This document shows positions 31,880-43,574 of a DNA stretch of 64,000 nt, one piece after another. Source of the stretch: Allacma fusca (taxonomy: Eukaryota > Arthropoda > Collembola > Symphypleona > Sminthuridae). The stretch covers positions 18,476,001 through 18,540,000 of the forward strand of contig OX359246.1 in NCBI GenBank assembly GCA_947179485.1. The letters run 5' to 3'. The translations under genes were made by a program, and so were the position numbers. The stretch's first letter is position 1. Every line of letters begins with the position of its first letter. A model generated the notes under the pieces. The model saw only the letters and a list, made by a program, of their open reading frames with translations, was not told the DNA's origin and did not search any database.

Positions 31880-32175
31880 TAACTCTTCTTTCTGCGCACC
31901 CCCATTATGACGAATGGTACATATACATAGATCGGACCTAATAAACTCATCAACTATGTGCATTGTATGTAGATATATAGCTAGGATTCAGTTGTATTGT
32001 AAAACCCTTTTAAATTCCAGATTAAATATAAACATTGTTTTTTATTACCTGCTTTTATTGCAAATAGTTTGATGATAGAATCGCTGGTATCAACGATGAT
32101 TGGATATATTTTTGACGAGTTGACCGAAACTTCAAGTAGTACTTGATTACAAAATCTCGGAGCTTATTAGTGATG
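31880..32175. other. Spacer between helicase and satellite
   Basis: No gene. Searched by eye for a terminal inverted repeat matching 13.4-15.7 kb; none seen. Confidence 0.4.
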
Positions 32176-32179
32176 GAAA

Positions 32180-33290
32180 GGTTATATAAAATAACTGTTT
32201 GTCGATCGAAACCTACTATATATGAACTTGAATAACTATATCATTTGTTGATCGAAACCAACTTTATATGAACTTAAACAACTATTTCATTTGTTGATCG
32301 AAACCTACTATATATGAACTTGAATAACTATATCATTTGTTGATCGAAACCAATCACATATGAACTTAAACAACTATTTCATTTGTTGATCGAAACCAAC
32401 TACATATGAACATAAACAACTATATCATTTGTTGATCGAAACCAACTATATATGAACTTAAACAACTATATCATTTGTTGACCGAAACCAACTATATATG
32501 AACTTAAAAAACTACTTCATTTGTTGATCGAAACCAACTATATATGAACTTAAACAACTATATCATTTGTTGATCGAAACCAACTTTATATGAACTTAAA
32601 CAACTATTTCATTTGTTGATCGAAACCAACTATATATGAACAAACAACTACATCATTTGTTGATCGAAACCAACTTTATATGAACTTAAACAACTATATC
32701 ATTTGTTGACCGAAACCAACTACATATGAACTTAAACAACCATATCATTTGTTGATCGAAACCAACTACATATGAACTTAAACAACTATTTCATTTGTTG
32801 ATCAAAACCAACTATATATGAACTTAAACAACTACTTCATTTGTTGATCGAAACCAACTATATATGAACTTAAACAACTACTTCATTTGTTGATCGAAAC
32901 CAACTATATATGAACTTAAACAACTATTTCATTTGTTGATCGAAACCAACTATATATGAACTTAAACAACTATATCATTTGTTGATCGAAACCAATCACA
33001 TATGAACTTAAACAACTATTTCATTTGTTGATCGAAACCAACTTTATATGAACTTAAACAACTATATCATTTGTTGATCGAAACCAACTTTATATGAACT
33101 TAAACAAATATTTCATTTGTTGATCGAAACCAACTATATATGAACTTAAACAACTATTTCATTTGTTGATCAAAACCAACTATATATGAACTTAAATAAC
33201 TATTTCATTTGTCCATCGAAGCCAGTTATATATGAACTTAAATAACTATTAAATAAACAGTTATGTATATATGAACTTCAGACTATATGC
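32180..33290. repeat. 46-bp satellite array, about 23 copies
   Basis: Unit of 46 bp (GTTGATCGAAACCAACTATA then TATGAACTTAAACAACTATTTCATTT) repeated head to tail with few mismatches. Two sub-variants alternate: TATATATGAAC versus TTTATATGAAC or CACATATGAAC. The edges (about 32180 and 33240) are more diverged, as usual for tandem arrays maintained by unequal exchange. It abuts the right side of the Polinton-like element; tandem repeats are common in or near Polinton ends. Confidence 0.92.
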
Positions 33291-33594
33291 ATATATGATT
33301 TATGTATTTTTGTGTAATTAATATATGAAGAGATAGAGAGAGGTTAAGGCAAAAGCTAAAGAAAAAGTAGATTTGCTGAACCAAAATTTAATCTAAATAT
33401 TACTCACCTTTTCGGAGCCGCCCTGGGTTTCCTTGATGTCGATGCCATGGTAACCATGAATCCAAGCGCTCTACAGAAACTTCAAAACCAAAAAAAATAA
33501 CAATAGTCATATAAAAACATGGGTTTTCTTACCAATTTTTGTATATGATACAGCAGTAGTTATAAAAGTGGTATATATTAAATCGTATAAAGTA

Positions 33595-34150
33595 TTTTGC
33601 CTTTATTAATGAGTTTTTATTTTACAATGGGGGGGCGTCATATGTTATGTGGAATTTTTACCTTGCTCAATGTTGATGTGCAGTTGGAATAATTAAATAA
33701 TTTATTTTAAAAATAAAGATTAACAGGGGGCCTGATGGGTTTTTAAATTTTCTATAGGATATGGGGGGTTGTGAATGTGGTATATAGTATTTTTACCTAT
33801 TATTAATGATTTGTTTATTTTACAATTGGGGGGCATATGTTATGTGGAATTTTAACCATTCTCAATATTGGTATGCAGTTGAAATAATTACATAATTTAT
33901 TTTAAAACAAAACGATTAATAGGGGGTTGATGGGTTTTCCAAATTTCTATAGGTTATGGGGTGGGGTGCGAGTTATGAATGTGGTATATATAAAATAGTA
34001 CAATAAATTCCAAATATTATTAATGATTTTTTTATTTTACAATGGGGGGGGTCATATGTTATGTTAAATTTTTACCTTTCCGAATATTGATATGCAGTTG
34101 AAATAATAAAATAATTAATTAAAGAAAAAAGATTAACATGGGCCGGATGA
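33595..34150. repeat. Diverged tandem repeat of about 200-215 bp, 2.7 copies
   Basis: The block TTATTAATGA...TTATTTTACAATGGGGGG, then CATATGTTATGTGGAATTTT, then TTGATATGCAGTTG recurs at about 33604, 33800 and 34017. Each copy is followed by a GATGGGTTTT...TCTATAGG segment. Copies differ by many small indels. Confidence 0.7.
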
Positions 34151-34904
34151 GTTATGTTCACTACCTAGTCACGTGACTCGTGACTCAACGGACATATCCT
34201 ATCCCCACAATGCTAAACTTAAAACACTTGTAAAATCTACTAATTATACATTACTCATCTTTAAACGTATAGAAAATATTGTCCTTACCTCTGTTAATAA
34301 GATCCAATTTATTTAAATCCGGTTTAAAAGTTATCAACGGAATAACACGTGTTGTAAATTCGAGGAAAAAGTCCAATTTCCACATATACTTAACTATAGG
34401 TACTAATGTTTCCCACCAAAAGTCCTTTTTTAACACAGTCTAAACACACGAAAATTACCCAATTTTTACACAATGGCTCCTCAAGACCTTAATTACAGTT
34501 AATAATTGTCTATAGGTCACTTAAACACAATTAACAAATGTACTAGCAAAAGTTTGGACAACAAAATAATTTACAAACTTTCAGCCCACATGGCAAATCA
34601 AATAAAAAAATAAAGAAAATATACAAATGTCAGATCTTCCATAATAAATGTAGAGCTTTGAAATTGTATTTGCTTCGCGACTTTACCATTCTACCTAACG
34701 CTGCACTTTATCTGGTGGAATTTTATATTTATCTTCTTTTGACCTTTATCTGCAAAATTGTTCTGGCTATTATTTAGATTGATATTTCAAGCCCTAGTTA
34801 GCATAAATCATTGCTGACTAGCACGAACGCACAAGTTAAGTCACAAAGCGGCGAAATGATAGTTTAAGTTGTCTCATATCATTTTTCTCTCCTAGCTTAT
34901 GCCA
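34151..34904. other. Intergenic, nothing recognised
   Basis: AT-rich. The 61-aa minus-strand frame at 34251-34436 has no recognisable feature. Confidence 0.45.
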
Positions 34905-34905
34905 G

Positions 34906-36718
34906 GTCCCGCATGGAAATCGCTGTTCACAATTGTGCACAAAATTCCCTGTTCAAAACAGGACCACTTTTGTGCACGAAGTATTCTGAACAATTAATTG
35001 TGCACTGAAGTTTGTGCTCAACGTTTGAGCACAAACCAATGTTCAGGAAACGAGACGCACAAAAGTATTGGCTTTACCGTCAAATTGATTCTTTGACATT
35101 CGTAACAAGTGAAAATGCAAATAATGCTGAATAAAAGAATCAAATTAAATTATTTCAAGCAAAACATTTTATTCTATAATACGTTTTGTAAAAAATATTA
35201 TATTCTAAGTTGTAACTTCTACAAAAATTATTTGTCCCTGTCGAGGAGTTAAAAACAAATATATAATTTAAATACTTATTTTTAATTTTTTTGAAGCAGT
35301 CCACGAATATTTTCAAATGGGATGGCTAGTTATCAAAGCTACAGGGTTGTCTCCAGGAGCAGTTCCTTCGTTGGTCCATAGATCCGTATATGTGAGAAAA
35401 ACAATAGAAGCATATTAGTGATGCTTTAAAATTACACATTAATTTATTTAATTACACAAACGAACACCATACTAACAAAAACCAAACATTTAAATTAATA
35501 TTTATTAACATTAATAGTGGTGTAAAGTTACCAAAAAATTTAAGTTAACAACATTTCAATAAGTTATATTTACAGCTGACAGTGTCAGCTCCACAGCACA
35601 TACTAATTTAAGTACTTACATACATTATAACTTTTTACTGTATTGCCTACACACTGCACATACATATGTTATGCCTCAAGAGATTGTAAACTCAACTCTA
35701 ATTTAAAAAACAATTAAGGTTACAGCAAGCGTAGAAAAATATAATAATTAAGTGTTTTACTTACCAATCTAGTTAACCAGACGTAAACCCACACGGTCGT
35801 CCCAGTCCCAGTCCCGTCCGTTATTTCCTCCGTCCACTCCCGCTTAAATTATAGTTGGTGGCTGTACAACGCATGATTTAGCTCTCCGCTGTTACACTGT
35901 TCACCGGTAGCATATGGTGCTCATATGTATATATATGTGCTCATATTAAGCAGAAATTTCGCGTGCACGTCACATGGTGTCAGTGAAGAGGCAAAGTTGT
36001 CTAGATACGTTTTCGAGGAAAAACAAAATGATCTCCGCGGACAAGATTACATCAACGAAGTTGATGGAACCAGACCATGTGTTATAGTAACACTGCATGT
36101 GTAACCCTTGTTGTTTTTAATCGCATATAGGCATCTTGGCCATATTGCCTCTTCACCCATGTTTAAAAAACGTGTTATTTACTCTAGTCACGTTGGGTTT
36201 TCATTTTTACAATAAAATTGTTGGCGTTGTATTTTGTACATTAGATTTTTCTCCGGGATTCGGGAGTTCTTAAATACCCAGGATAAAACAAAACAAAATG
36301 GATAAAGCAATGGTCGCAATCGTTTGAAAATATGTTAGTATCCATAAGAAACTCATTAATAAGCATCTGGGGCAATAAGCAACGCTATAAAAATGTTGGA
36401 ATATTCATTTTTTAAAGTAAATATTACATATATCTATTCAGAGGCAGAACGTTTTGACAATAGCTTAGATTTTAAACAATTGGTTTGGCTTCAAAACATT
36501 TTTAAATCAGAATTGTGTGAATGCTTATCTTTAGTAAGCACTAAAAATTCTGCACAATTGCGTTGTGCTCATCTAAATGTGCTCAACTATGTGTTTAGAA
36601 TTTGTTCACAATTGTGCACCTGGAAGTTTATAAATGTTGTCTGTGCATAATTGTGCACACATTTTTCTTTCGCGGTTAGTTTGAGCACAATTGTGCTGCC
36701 AATTTCCATGCGGGGTGT
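34906..36718. mobile_element. Inverted-repeat element with CACAATTGTGC palindromes
   Basis: The left end (GTCCCGCATGGAAATCGCTG then TTCACAATTGTGCAC) and right end (GAGCACAATTGTGCTGCC then AATTTCCATGCGGGG) are inverted repeats of about 38 bp. Subterminal areas on both sides contain many short CACAATTGTGC and TGTGCTCAA palindromes. The centre (about 35400-36300) has no coding capacity. No target duplication could be read with certainty. Likely a non-autonomous DNA transposon. Confidence 0.65.
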
Positions 36719-36835
36719 AACGGTAAAAACTATTCCATTCCTCACTTTTGTTCCGAATTTTCTTACAAGCTTTAAAAAATTTGTTCCGCCCCATAGTTCA
36801 AAAACTCTGGTTACATCGTTCCAGAAAGTGGAGCA

Positions 36836-36930
36836 ATGGGATCGGGTATAGATACCAGATATTGCAATACCCGCACTTTGGGTACGATACGGGCACGGGT
36901 ACCGATTTTTCGTACCCGTGCCGAGCACTG
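36836..36930. mobile_element. Fragment of the GGGTACGG hAT element
   Basis: Ends CGTACCCGTGCCGAGCACTG like the right end of the element at 43575-45466. Only about 95 bp remain and the matching left end is absent. Confidence 0.6.
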
Positions 36931-36980
36931 CAACGAATCAAGGCCCCTGTTACCTTGGTCAGTACCTACATACAATTCAT

Positions 36981-37158
36981 TACAGTGAATTTCCTATATA
37001 GTGGTTTCCTCTTAGACAGCATTCCCTTTATATGGGCACGTTTAAAATTTCCCTAGGATTACATTTACATTACATTGTAGTAAGATATAGTGGCATCCCC
37101 ATATATTGGCAGGTATTTAGCCATCCCTTGGGAACCACTATATAGGAAATTCACTGTA
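36981..37158. mobile_element. 178-bp TA-flanked palindromic MITE
   Basis: Perfect or near-perfect inverted ends TACAGTGAATTTCCTATATA and TATATAGGAAATTCACTGTA, consistent with a TA target site and a Tc1/mariner or pogo origin. Related copies lie at 13499-13685 and 50915-51072. Confidence 0.8.
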
Positions 37159-37167
37159 TTATGATAT

Positions 37168-37880
37168 GGATAAGGGCTTCAACACTCAAAGGCACTAATA
37201 AACTATTAAAGTTTTAATTAAAAAAAATGCATGGAAAGCATTTGCAATTAGTGAAACAACATATAGGTAAATGATCAGCTATGTTGCATATTTTGTGCTG
37301 ACCTGAAAATACATTAAAAATGCAATTTTCTTCCAATGAATAAATTTACTCCCTTAATTCTACAAATGTACATAAAAATATAAGAAGTCATTTTATGTGA
37401 AAGTATTGATTTAATAATGACGTGTGAACATAAAAACCGTCAATTTTTTAATCGGTCATAATCTCCAAAAATTGCTGGTACAAAAATTTCGAAGGTATTC
37501 CACTCATACAATTCTATCCCGCAGGACGTGACGTTAGAGCGACGACTCTCCAGAGTTGAGAAGATTTTCTGGATCGATTCTACATTAATACGATGAAATT
37601 TCTCTCATATACGGGCTTAAACATTCAAGGCGCTAATAAAAAAATTCTTTTTAATTAAAAAAATGCATGCATCACACTTGCAATTAGTGAACTAACACTG
37701 AAATGATTAGCTATGCTCTGTATATTTTGTGCTGACCTGAAAATTCATTCAAAAATTCAACTTTTCTCCAAGGAATTAATTTACTCCCTTAACTCAGTGA
37801 ATGTACATGAAAATATAAGAAGTCATTTTATGTGGAAGCATTTCTTTATTAATGACATAAGTATGAACACACAAACCTCA
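37168..37880. repeat. Diverged direct duplication, units about 447 bp apart
   Basis: About 260 bp beginning GGGCTTCAACACTCAAAGGC (37168) recurs as GGGCTTAAACATTCAAGGCG (about 37613). Shared blocks include TTTTGTGCTGACCTGAAAAT and ATATAAGAAGTCATTTTATG. Identity is roughly 80 percent by eye. Confidence 0.7.
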
Positions 37881-38593
37881 ATTACAACTAAAATGAGCAC
37901 TTCACTCAACTTTATAGCATTATTACCACAGAATTTGGAAGTCACTTTGATGCTTGAATAATAGCTGCAAAATCATCTAACCCTGAAGGCTGAATTTACA
38001 ATTTTGTCAACATGACACACAAAATCCCATAGTAGTGATTCTCGTTTCTTAATGAAACTCGTCACGTAATACTGCAAGGCAAACATTCAGCATACTTGTT
38101 TATTGCCCTGAATCGAAAATTTTTTTAAAAAAATATTGTAACAATACAATTAAACTTACCCAACACAATACAATTTGATTTAATTTTTATTCTGGGCAGG
38201 CAGAGGGTTAATATGTCAGGACTAACATGAAAATCGGATCTACCAACGGCTTCGGTTTTTATTGTTTTAATTTCGTAATTACGTTCAAAGTATAAAAAAG
38301 TTGTAAAAATTGCAACACGACTTTCTGAAACAGTTTAAACTGCATGAAGTCGTAATTATTTTAACTTGAGAATTCTTGCCGTCAGTCATATTTAATGTTT
38401 CGTGTCTGGATGGTTTGATCTCCATCCTTAGCCTGTAAGAATTTAAAGAATGTAATATATAAACGTAAAATCAGCTAAAACTAAAAATTTTCTAGCGTAA
38501 CTGCAAATACATAATCTCACTGAGTGAAATTAATGGTTCAGAAGGTAGTTCCACCGATTTTGATCCAAACATGCGTCTAATGAGTCATGCCTT
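37881..38593. other. Intergenic, nothing recognised
   Basis: AT-rich, no convincing frame. Confidence 0.45.
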
Positions 38594-38809
38594 GTTTATA
38601 GTCGCTTTGATTTTTCATTGACTTTTCACTGAGCAATCGTTTTCACGTAACTTTCACGCAGGTATACTTCCGATGATTTATAGTTCCAACGTTTCACGCG
38701 CGAAAACTCGTATAATATTTTCTTTCATTTTTGCTGCATTTTTACTGACGGAAAACTAGAAACCTCCAGTTGTCAATTCTAGGTCAGTGATCTTTAACCT
38801 GCCATTAAA

Positions 38810-40312
38810 ATGGCAGCAGTAAATAAACGTAAACTACTAAAATTTCTTCTTGCATGGAAGATAACTAATCGGGACAAGAAACGGTTTCGGTCAATGTATA
38901 TTAGACCGATTTTGAAGAGACGCAATGTCCAAGGTGAAATAAGTTTAGTTCGTGAACTTGCAGATGATCCCATGTACCACCACAGATACTTCCGGTAAGT
39001 TGCGAATGTTGTTTGGGCTATCATATTGGAGTATTATTTACTTAAAAAATATATTGGGGTATTATGTGGGGAAAATATGACTAAAATCGGATTGTCTACT
39101 ACAATAATTGAATGATATCACAGGATGAATAAGGAGACGTTTGATCTAATTTACTCGAGGATTTTGACCAAAATATCCCATACTCCAAATCATTGCAGAC
39201 CAATAACACCTTTAGAGAGACTTTCAATTACATTAAGGTACCTTAAGGATTTGTTTGTACTTTTGCCTTACATATATGCTTATATAAATGTTTATTCGAA
39301 TTCACACAGTGAAATGTAAATGTATTATAGTATACTTTATAAATAGATTTCCCCAACTATATTGTATCGATTTAGGTACCTAGCCTCAGGAAACTCGCAC
39401 ATTTCACTGGCTTTAAACTACCGTGTAAGCCCAGCCAGCATAAGCAAGATTGTTAGAGAAGTCATGGTAGCAATTTGTGAAGAATTTGAAAAGGAGTGTC
39501 TTCCAGTTCCAGGTCATCACGACTTTGAGAAAGTAAAGCAAGATTTTGAAACAAAGTGGGACTTTCCTATGTGTGTGGGCAGTATTGATGGAAAACATGT
39601 TCGTATTCGTTCTCCTGGACATTCTGGATCTCAGTTTATTAACTACAAAGGTTTCTTTTCGGTGGTATTGATGGCACTTGTGGATGCTAATTATCAGTTT
39701 ATACTAGTTGACATTGGCTCATCTGGTTCTAACTCAGACGGAGGGGTACTAAAAGACTCCAATTTTGGGAAAAAACTTAGCAACAACAGTTTCAGCTTCC
39801 CAGCTCCAAAAATGTTACCTTCCGGTAAATCATTACCTCCTGTTATTGTCGGCGACGATGCTTTCCCACTCAAATGCTACATGTTGAAGCCCTATCCCAC
39901 AAAGTCAACAACAGTCGAGGAAAGCATTTTCAACTACCGACTCTCCAGAGCCCGAATGGTGGTAGAAAACGCGTTTGGAATACTTTCAGCAAGATGGAGG
40001 ATTTACCACAGCCCCATCAATGGGTCACTAGATTTGGTGAGGCTTATAGTCAGAACCACTGTCATTTTGCACAATTTTCTGATGCGGAGAAAAGACATGG
40101 ATGGTCTTACTACAGACCGAGTTGCGAATGGGGTTGTAGTAGAAGGAAACTGGCGTGAAGTTGACGTACATTTGTCCAGAATTGAACGTCAAGGGAGTAA
40201 TAATGCTACAACAGAAGCTTTTGAAGTGAGGGAAAAATTCAAGGACTACTTTAATTCGGAAGAAGGCAGTGTGCATTGGCAGAGAAGTTACGTACTTCGT
40301 GGATATGAGTGA
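38810..40312 (+). CDS. PIF/Harbinger transposase (DDE_Tnp_4), three exons
   Basis: Exons 38810-38994, 39124-39237 and 39376-40312 join with GT-AG borders in matching phases, giving about 411 aa. The N-terminal region (RGEISLV-like: VQGEISLVRELADD) and an HTH-like segment (PASISKIVREVMVAI) precede the nuclease core. The catalytic acids are Asp in CVGSIDGKHVRI, Asp in VIVGDDAFPL, and Glu in RMVVENAFGILSARWRI. That spacing and the 'D-D-A-F' and 'E-N-A-F-G' signatures are typical of Harbinger transposases. They cut DNA only with the help of the Myb/MADF partner, encoded here on the opposite strand. All three acids are present and no stop interrupts, so the gene may be active. Confidence 0.9.
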
Positions 40313-40472
40313 ATTAAAAATATTTTTTTGTCTATTTTAGATCCAATAATACACGTTAATTTTAATCCACATGCTTCAACATTATGGTTATATGCAATTA
40401 AACAGCTTCAAAATAAATATCTACACTAACAGCAAGTGTTGTCATATATGCTCTAGTAATTATTTTTATACG

Positions 40473-41504
40473 TCAACGTAGCAAATCCTTTTCAGTAGTG
40501 TAGATAAGATCAAAAATTCGAAACTGAAGGTGGGAGGCACTACTTTCATCCCGGGCACTAATCTTCCTTAGTTTGGCTGCAATGGTATTACCAAAAAGCT
40601 CAAACTCATCCTTCGCCGGTTCTGTAGTCTTCAACATTGTAACCATTTCTTGCTCGAAGTCAGTCATCGTCCTCTTCTGTTGTAATTAATAATTTTATTG
40701 GGTTTAACTTTGTTAAGGGACCACAGAACAAATTTATTGGAACAACATACTGCTAAACAGTCAAGAAATGTAACACTAGTCTTCTTTGAATAATTAATCA
40801 CCTTTGATTTTTCATGAGTACGTCCTTTAGTAGTACTCTGGTTTGAAGAAGAATCATCTCCTGAAATTGGTGAGGGCGTTGTGTTGACTTGAATTTCGCC
40901 GTCGTTGTTGAACAGCACTTCCACCTCAGACCTCTCCGGATCCTCATCATCGTTCAAATCATCAGACACGTTGCTAATTGTGCTAAATGTAATTGTAAAT
41001 ATTTTCCAAACCGAGGTGTAATCACGGTATATTGAGATTATATTATAACGGGTATTTTTTATATACTTTTCCTCATACTCCTTGTCGTCGAACTCCCTCA
41101 TTGCAAGCTCATGCCTAAACGTTGGCCTTTTCCCTCCGGCTTTTCCTGTACTTCCGGCAACTCTCCTTTTGAACCCTAGGTATTGAGACCACAATGATGA
41201 CCATATGTCCGCGCATTCTGGTCCTGAATAAAAAATGTAACATGTAGAAAATGTACGCCTATTTATTTTAGTTGTGGTAAATTCCTAAATTATGAAATAA
41301 GTTAGTTTGTTAAAAATTACCTGAAGCAGTGAACGAATTTTCCCCGAGATCCTCAAAGATCCTTTTCCAAGCATTTGCAACAATCAATGCATTTTTGTGA
41401 TCAGGATGTAGTTTTTTATAAAGAAAAGGTCTTTTCTTTACTTCTTCTATTATTTTTTGCTCAAACTCAGCTTTACTGGCCCTGGCAGTTCTTTTTCGTG
41501 ACAT
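40473..41504 (-). CDS. MADF-type DNA-binding partner of the Harbinger transposase, four exons
   Basis: Exons 41504-41321, 41223-41067, 40982-40802 and 40676-40473 join in phase to about 241 aa. The N-terminal 85 residues form a MADF/Myb-SANT-like domain with spaced aromatics: FEQKIIEEVKKRPFLYKK, NAWKRIFEDLG, then, across the first intron, IWSSLWSQYLGFKRR. An acidic, Ser-rich linker follows (DDLNDDEDPERSEVE). The C-terminus has a short helical segment (DEFELFGNTIAAKLRKI) like the BESS-type ends that mediate protein contacts. In Harbinger elements this second protein binds the element ends and brings the transposase into the nucleus. It is convergent with the transposase gene, 160 bp apart. Confidence 0.8.
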
Positions 41505-41785
41505 TTTTATGGCAAATTATGGAGCGTTCACTATTTTTGGAATTTTCATTCTTCTTTCACGCCGTCGAAAGTTGAAACAGTTTCAACTTTGATAAAACTG
41601 AAAAGCGAATGAAAATTTTCACGACTCTGGGGACTATAAATGCGCGGAAATCATGAAACTGTCGTGAAATGATTGCCGCGTGAAACTTGAATGAAAAAAG
41701 TTTCACGAAAGCAACTGTAAATGTAAACCATACGTGAAAACGTGCGAATCATTGAGTGAAATGAAAAAAATGAGCGACTATAAAC

Positions 41786-43566
41786 CTAGCATCAGCGAAC
41801 ATTAAATCCAAAAAAACAGCAGCAAAAGCATTTTCGTTTTCTTTCGCTTTTACAGCCACGATAAGTTCAGGATCAGTTCCTTCAATCTCATAAGCGACTG
41901 ATGCTTCAATACTCCTGATAGCAAATAATTAGCTTTTATATAGACACATCAAAGTTTCGGCATAATTAGAATTTAGTGGCATTCCAAAATTTGAATGCTT
42001 ACAATTAAAATCCCGATTGTAAAAATCTTTGATGGGAAAAATATATCTCTAGATAAATGCGTTTAATGCGGATATAAAAAATTATGGAAGAAAAAGACGA
42101 AGAATAAGATAATGGAGACCAGTACCTACATTTTTGAATAAATGAAACATTTAGACGCCACTGGAACTATTATTTGGGAAAACCCGGATCACTGTAAAAC
42201 CAGGTAACTAAACCGTAAGGTTTGCATTTGTCTTGGTTGATTAAATTTCGTAATATAAATTTTAAATATATCGATAGCGAGGAAAGAACATCATTGATTG
42301 CCTCCAAGTATGAATAAAAATTCACTTTCCCACTACACAGGGCATAATAAATATACCTCTGGAAAGTCCATAATCATTCCAACACACGAGCGTCGAAATA
42401 TTTTATGAAACAATTTTCGCACGAAACTTAATGAAGAAATGGACATCCTAAAGAAAATTTGCTTCACGTTTCTAACCTCTGTGACCTCAAATCTTGATCC
42501 AGGTCAATGACATTTTCTGAAAATCTGGAACTATATTTACTCTAATTTACAGAATATTGAATATTTTATGAGTCACGGTCGCTTGTCGGCTTGAGAAGGG
42601 GCAGATTAATGTGGTCAGATTGTACAATCAAAATGAAGATAAATTAATTATTTTGCAATTTATTCACGTTTCACATCTCAATCAGACGATTTTGGTTTAG
42701 TGCTTAATAGTTTAAGTAAAATTCTATTTTAAAATCAGATTAAAAATTCAATGAGGGCAGAAATATATAGGACTATCATATTTTCATTGGTGAGAAATCA
42801 TTTGTTAAAATTGTGTTACATGTCCGTCCTACTCTGCGCTTTAAAATAGGAGTTGTCCCAGGTACTGAGCACCTGCTCATTCAAAATAATCTTAACAAAC
42901 TTGTAAATGTCCCTGTTAGAGAACCCAAAGTGGAAATGGAGGCACTAAGGCTTCCAAAAAGGCACTTCAATTTCGCCACATTCAATTTCCCCCTACATTA
43001 CCTGGAAACTCCCCAGGCGGCAGGATTGTCAGCATTGAAACGTATTAATAATAAAATTTTCTTTTCTTATTTGAATGTGGTCCGGGATCTTCTTACTCAA
43101 TTTTACTGAAGAAAGACTACTTAATTTATTTTTTAGTTCGAAAATAAAAGGAATCATTAAACCTTCCCGGAAAAATATTTTGTCATTGAACTGATCCGAA
43201 GGCTATTTCTAATTTCGTCTAAATTGATCATTTATTTCTACTTTTGTATTTGCTGTCATTTACCTTCTCATTCTTCGCGTTTTCCTTCCACATTTTTTTT
43301 GTTACAGTAATAAAAGCATAGGTATAATATATAATATACATATATATGTATGTGGATATATGTATATCAAACAAAAAATAATACGAATTGAGGAACAAAT
43401 TGTACAGGAACTCAAAAATAGACTTACCCACTCTAGTTCATGTAAGGAAGGGTAGTCGGAAATATCTTGTTCCCGCTAGATTCAGCTAGTCCTTTTTCAG
43501 ATTTTTGGAAAATGTATTTCCTCCAATTAGCTCAAAAGTTATGGATCCAGGGGTTCAGGAAGTACA
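41786..43566. other. Intergenic, one unassigned frame
   Basis: Mostly AT-rich. A 98-residue plus-strand frame (42813-43109) has unusually balanced composition (FKIGVVPGTEHLLIQ, PLHYLETPQAAGL) and could be a gene relic. It has no recognised domain and no promoter or splice support, so it is not called. Confidence 0.35.
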
Positions 43567-43574
43567 GCTGTAAG

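Larger units (their letters stand above)
15640..31880. mobile_element. Polinton/Maverick (adintovirus-like) element
   Basis: The hallmark set is present: PolB, retroviral-type integrase, adenain-like protease, FtsK/HerA-type packaging ATPase, double-jelly-roll major capsid and penton-type minor capsid. Polintons are 15-20 kb self-synthesising transposons that can also encode virions. Gene order is membrane ORF and polB (+), the protease-to-ATPase block (-), membrane and RING genes (+), an unknown gene (-) and a helicase (+). The stated bounds are only the outer genes. Terminal inverted repeats and the expected 6-bp duplication were not found, so true ends could lie as far out as 13.7 and 34.1 kb. 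The ATPase and RING genes appear interrupted, while the polymerase, integrase and capsid frames look intact. Confidence 0.9.
38594..41785. mobile_element. Autonomous PIF/Harbinger transposon, 3.2 kb
   Basis: Contains the two genes that define the superfamily, a DDE transposase (+) and a MADF/Myb-like protein (-), arranged convergently. The ends GTTTATAGTCGCTTTGATTT (38594) and ATGAGCGACTATAAAC (to 41785) are inverted repeats. Subterminal TTTTCACGTAA / TACGTGAAAACG and TTTCACG / CGTGAAA blocks are also inverted. A 3-bp target duplication is expected but is not clear. Both genes look intact. Confidence 0.85.

Noticed and set aside
32180..33290. Array that could be mistaken for CRISPR
   Set aside because: Units are contiguous 46-bp copies with no unique spacers; a eukaryotic satellite.
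13400..34150. Terminal inverted repeats of the Polinton
   Set aside because: Compared both flanks by eye on opposite strands and found no convincing match; a dot plot of 13-16 kb against 31.8-34.2 kb would decide.
42813..43109. 98-aa frame with protein-like composition
   Set aside because: No recognised domain, splice support or neighbour context; mentioned only in the intergenic entry.
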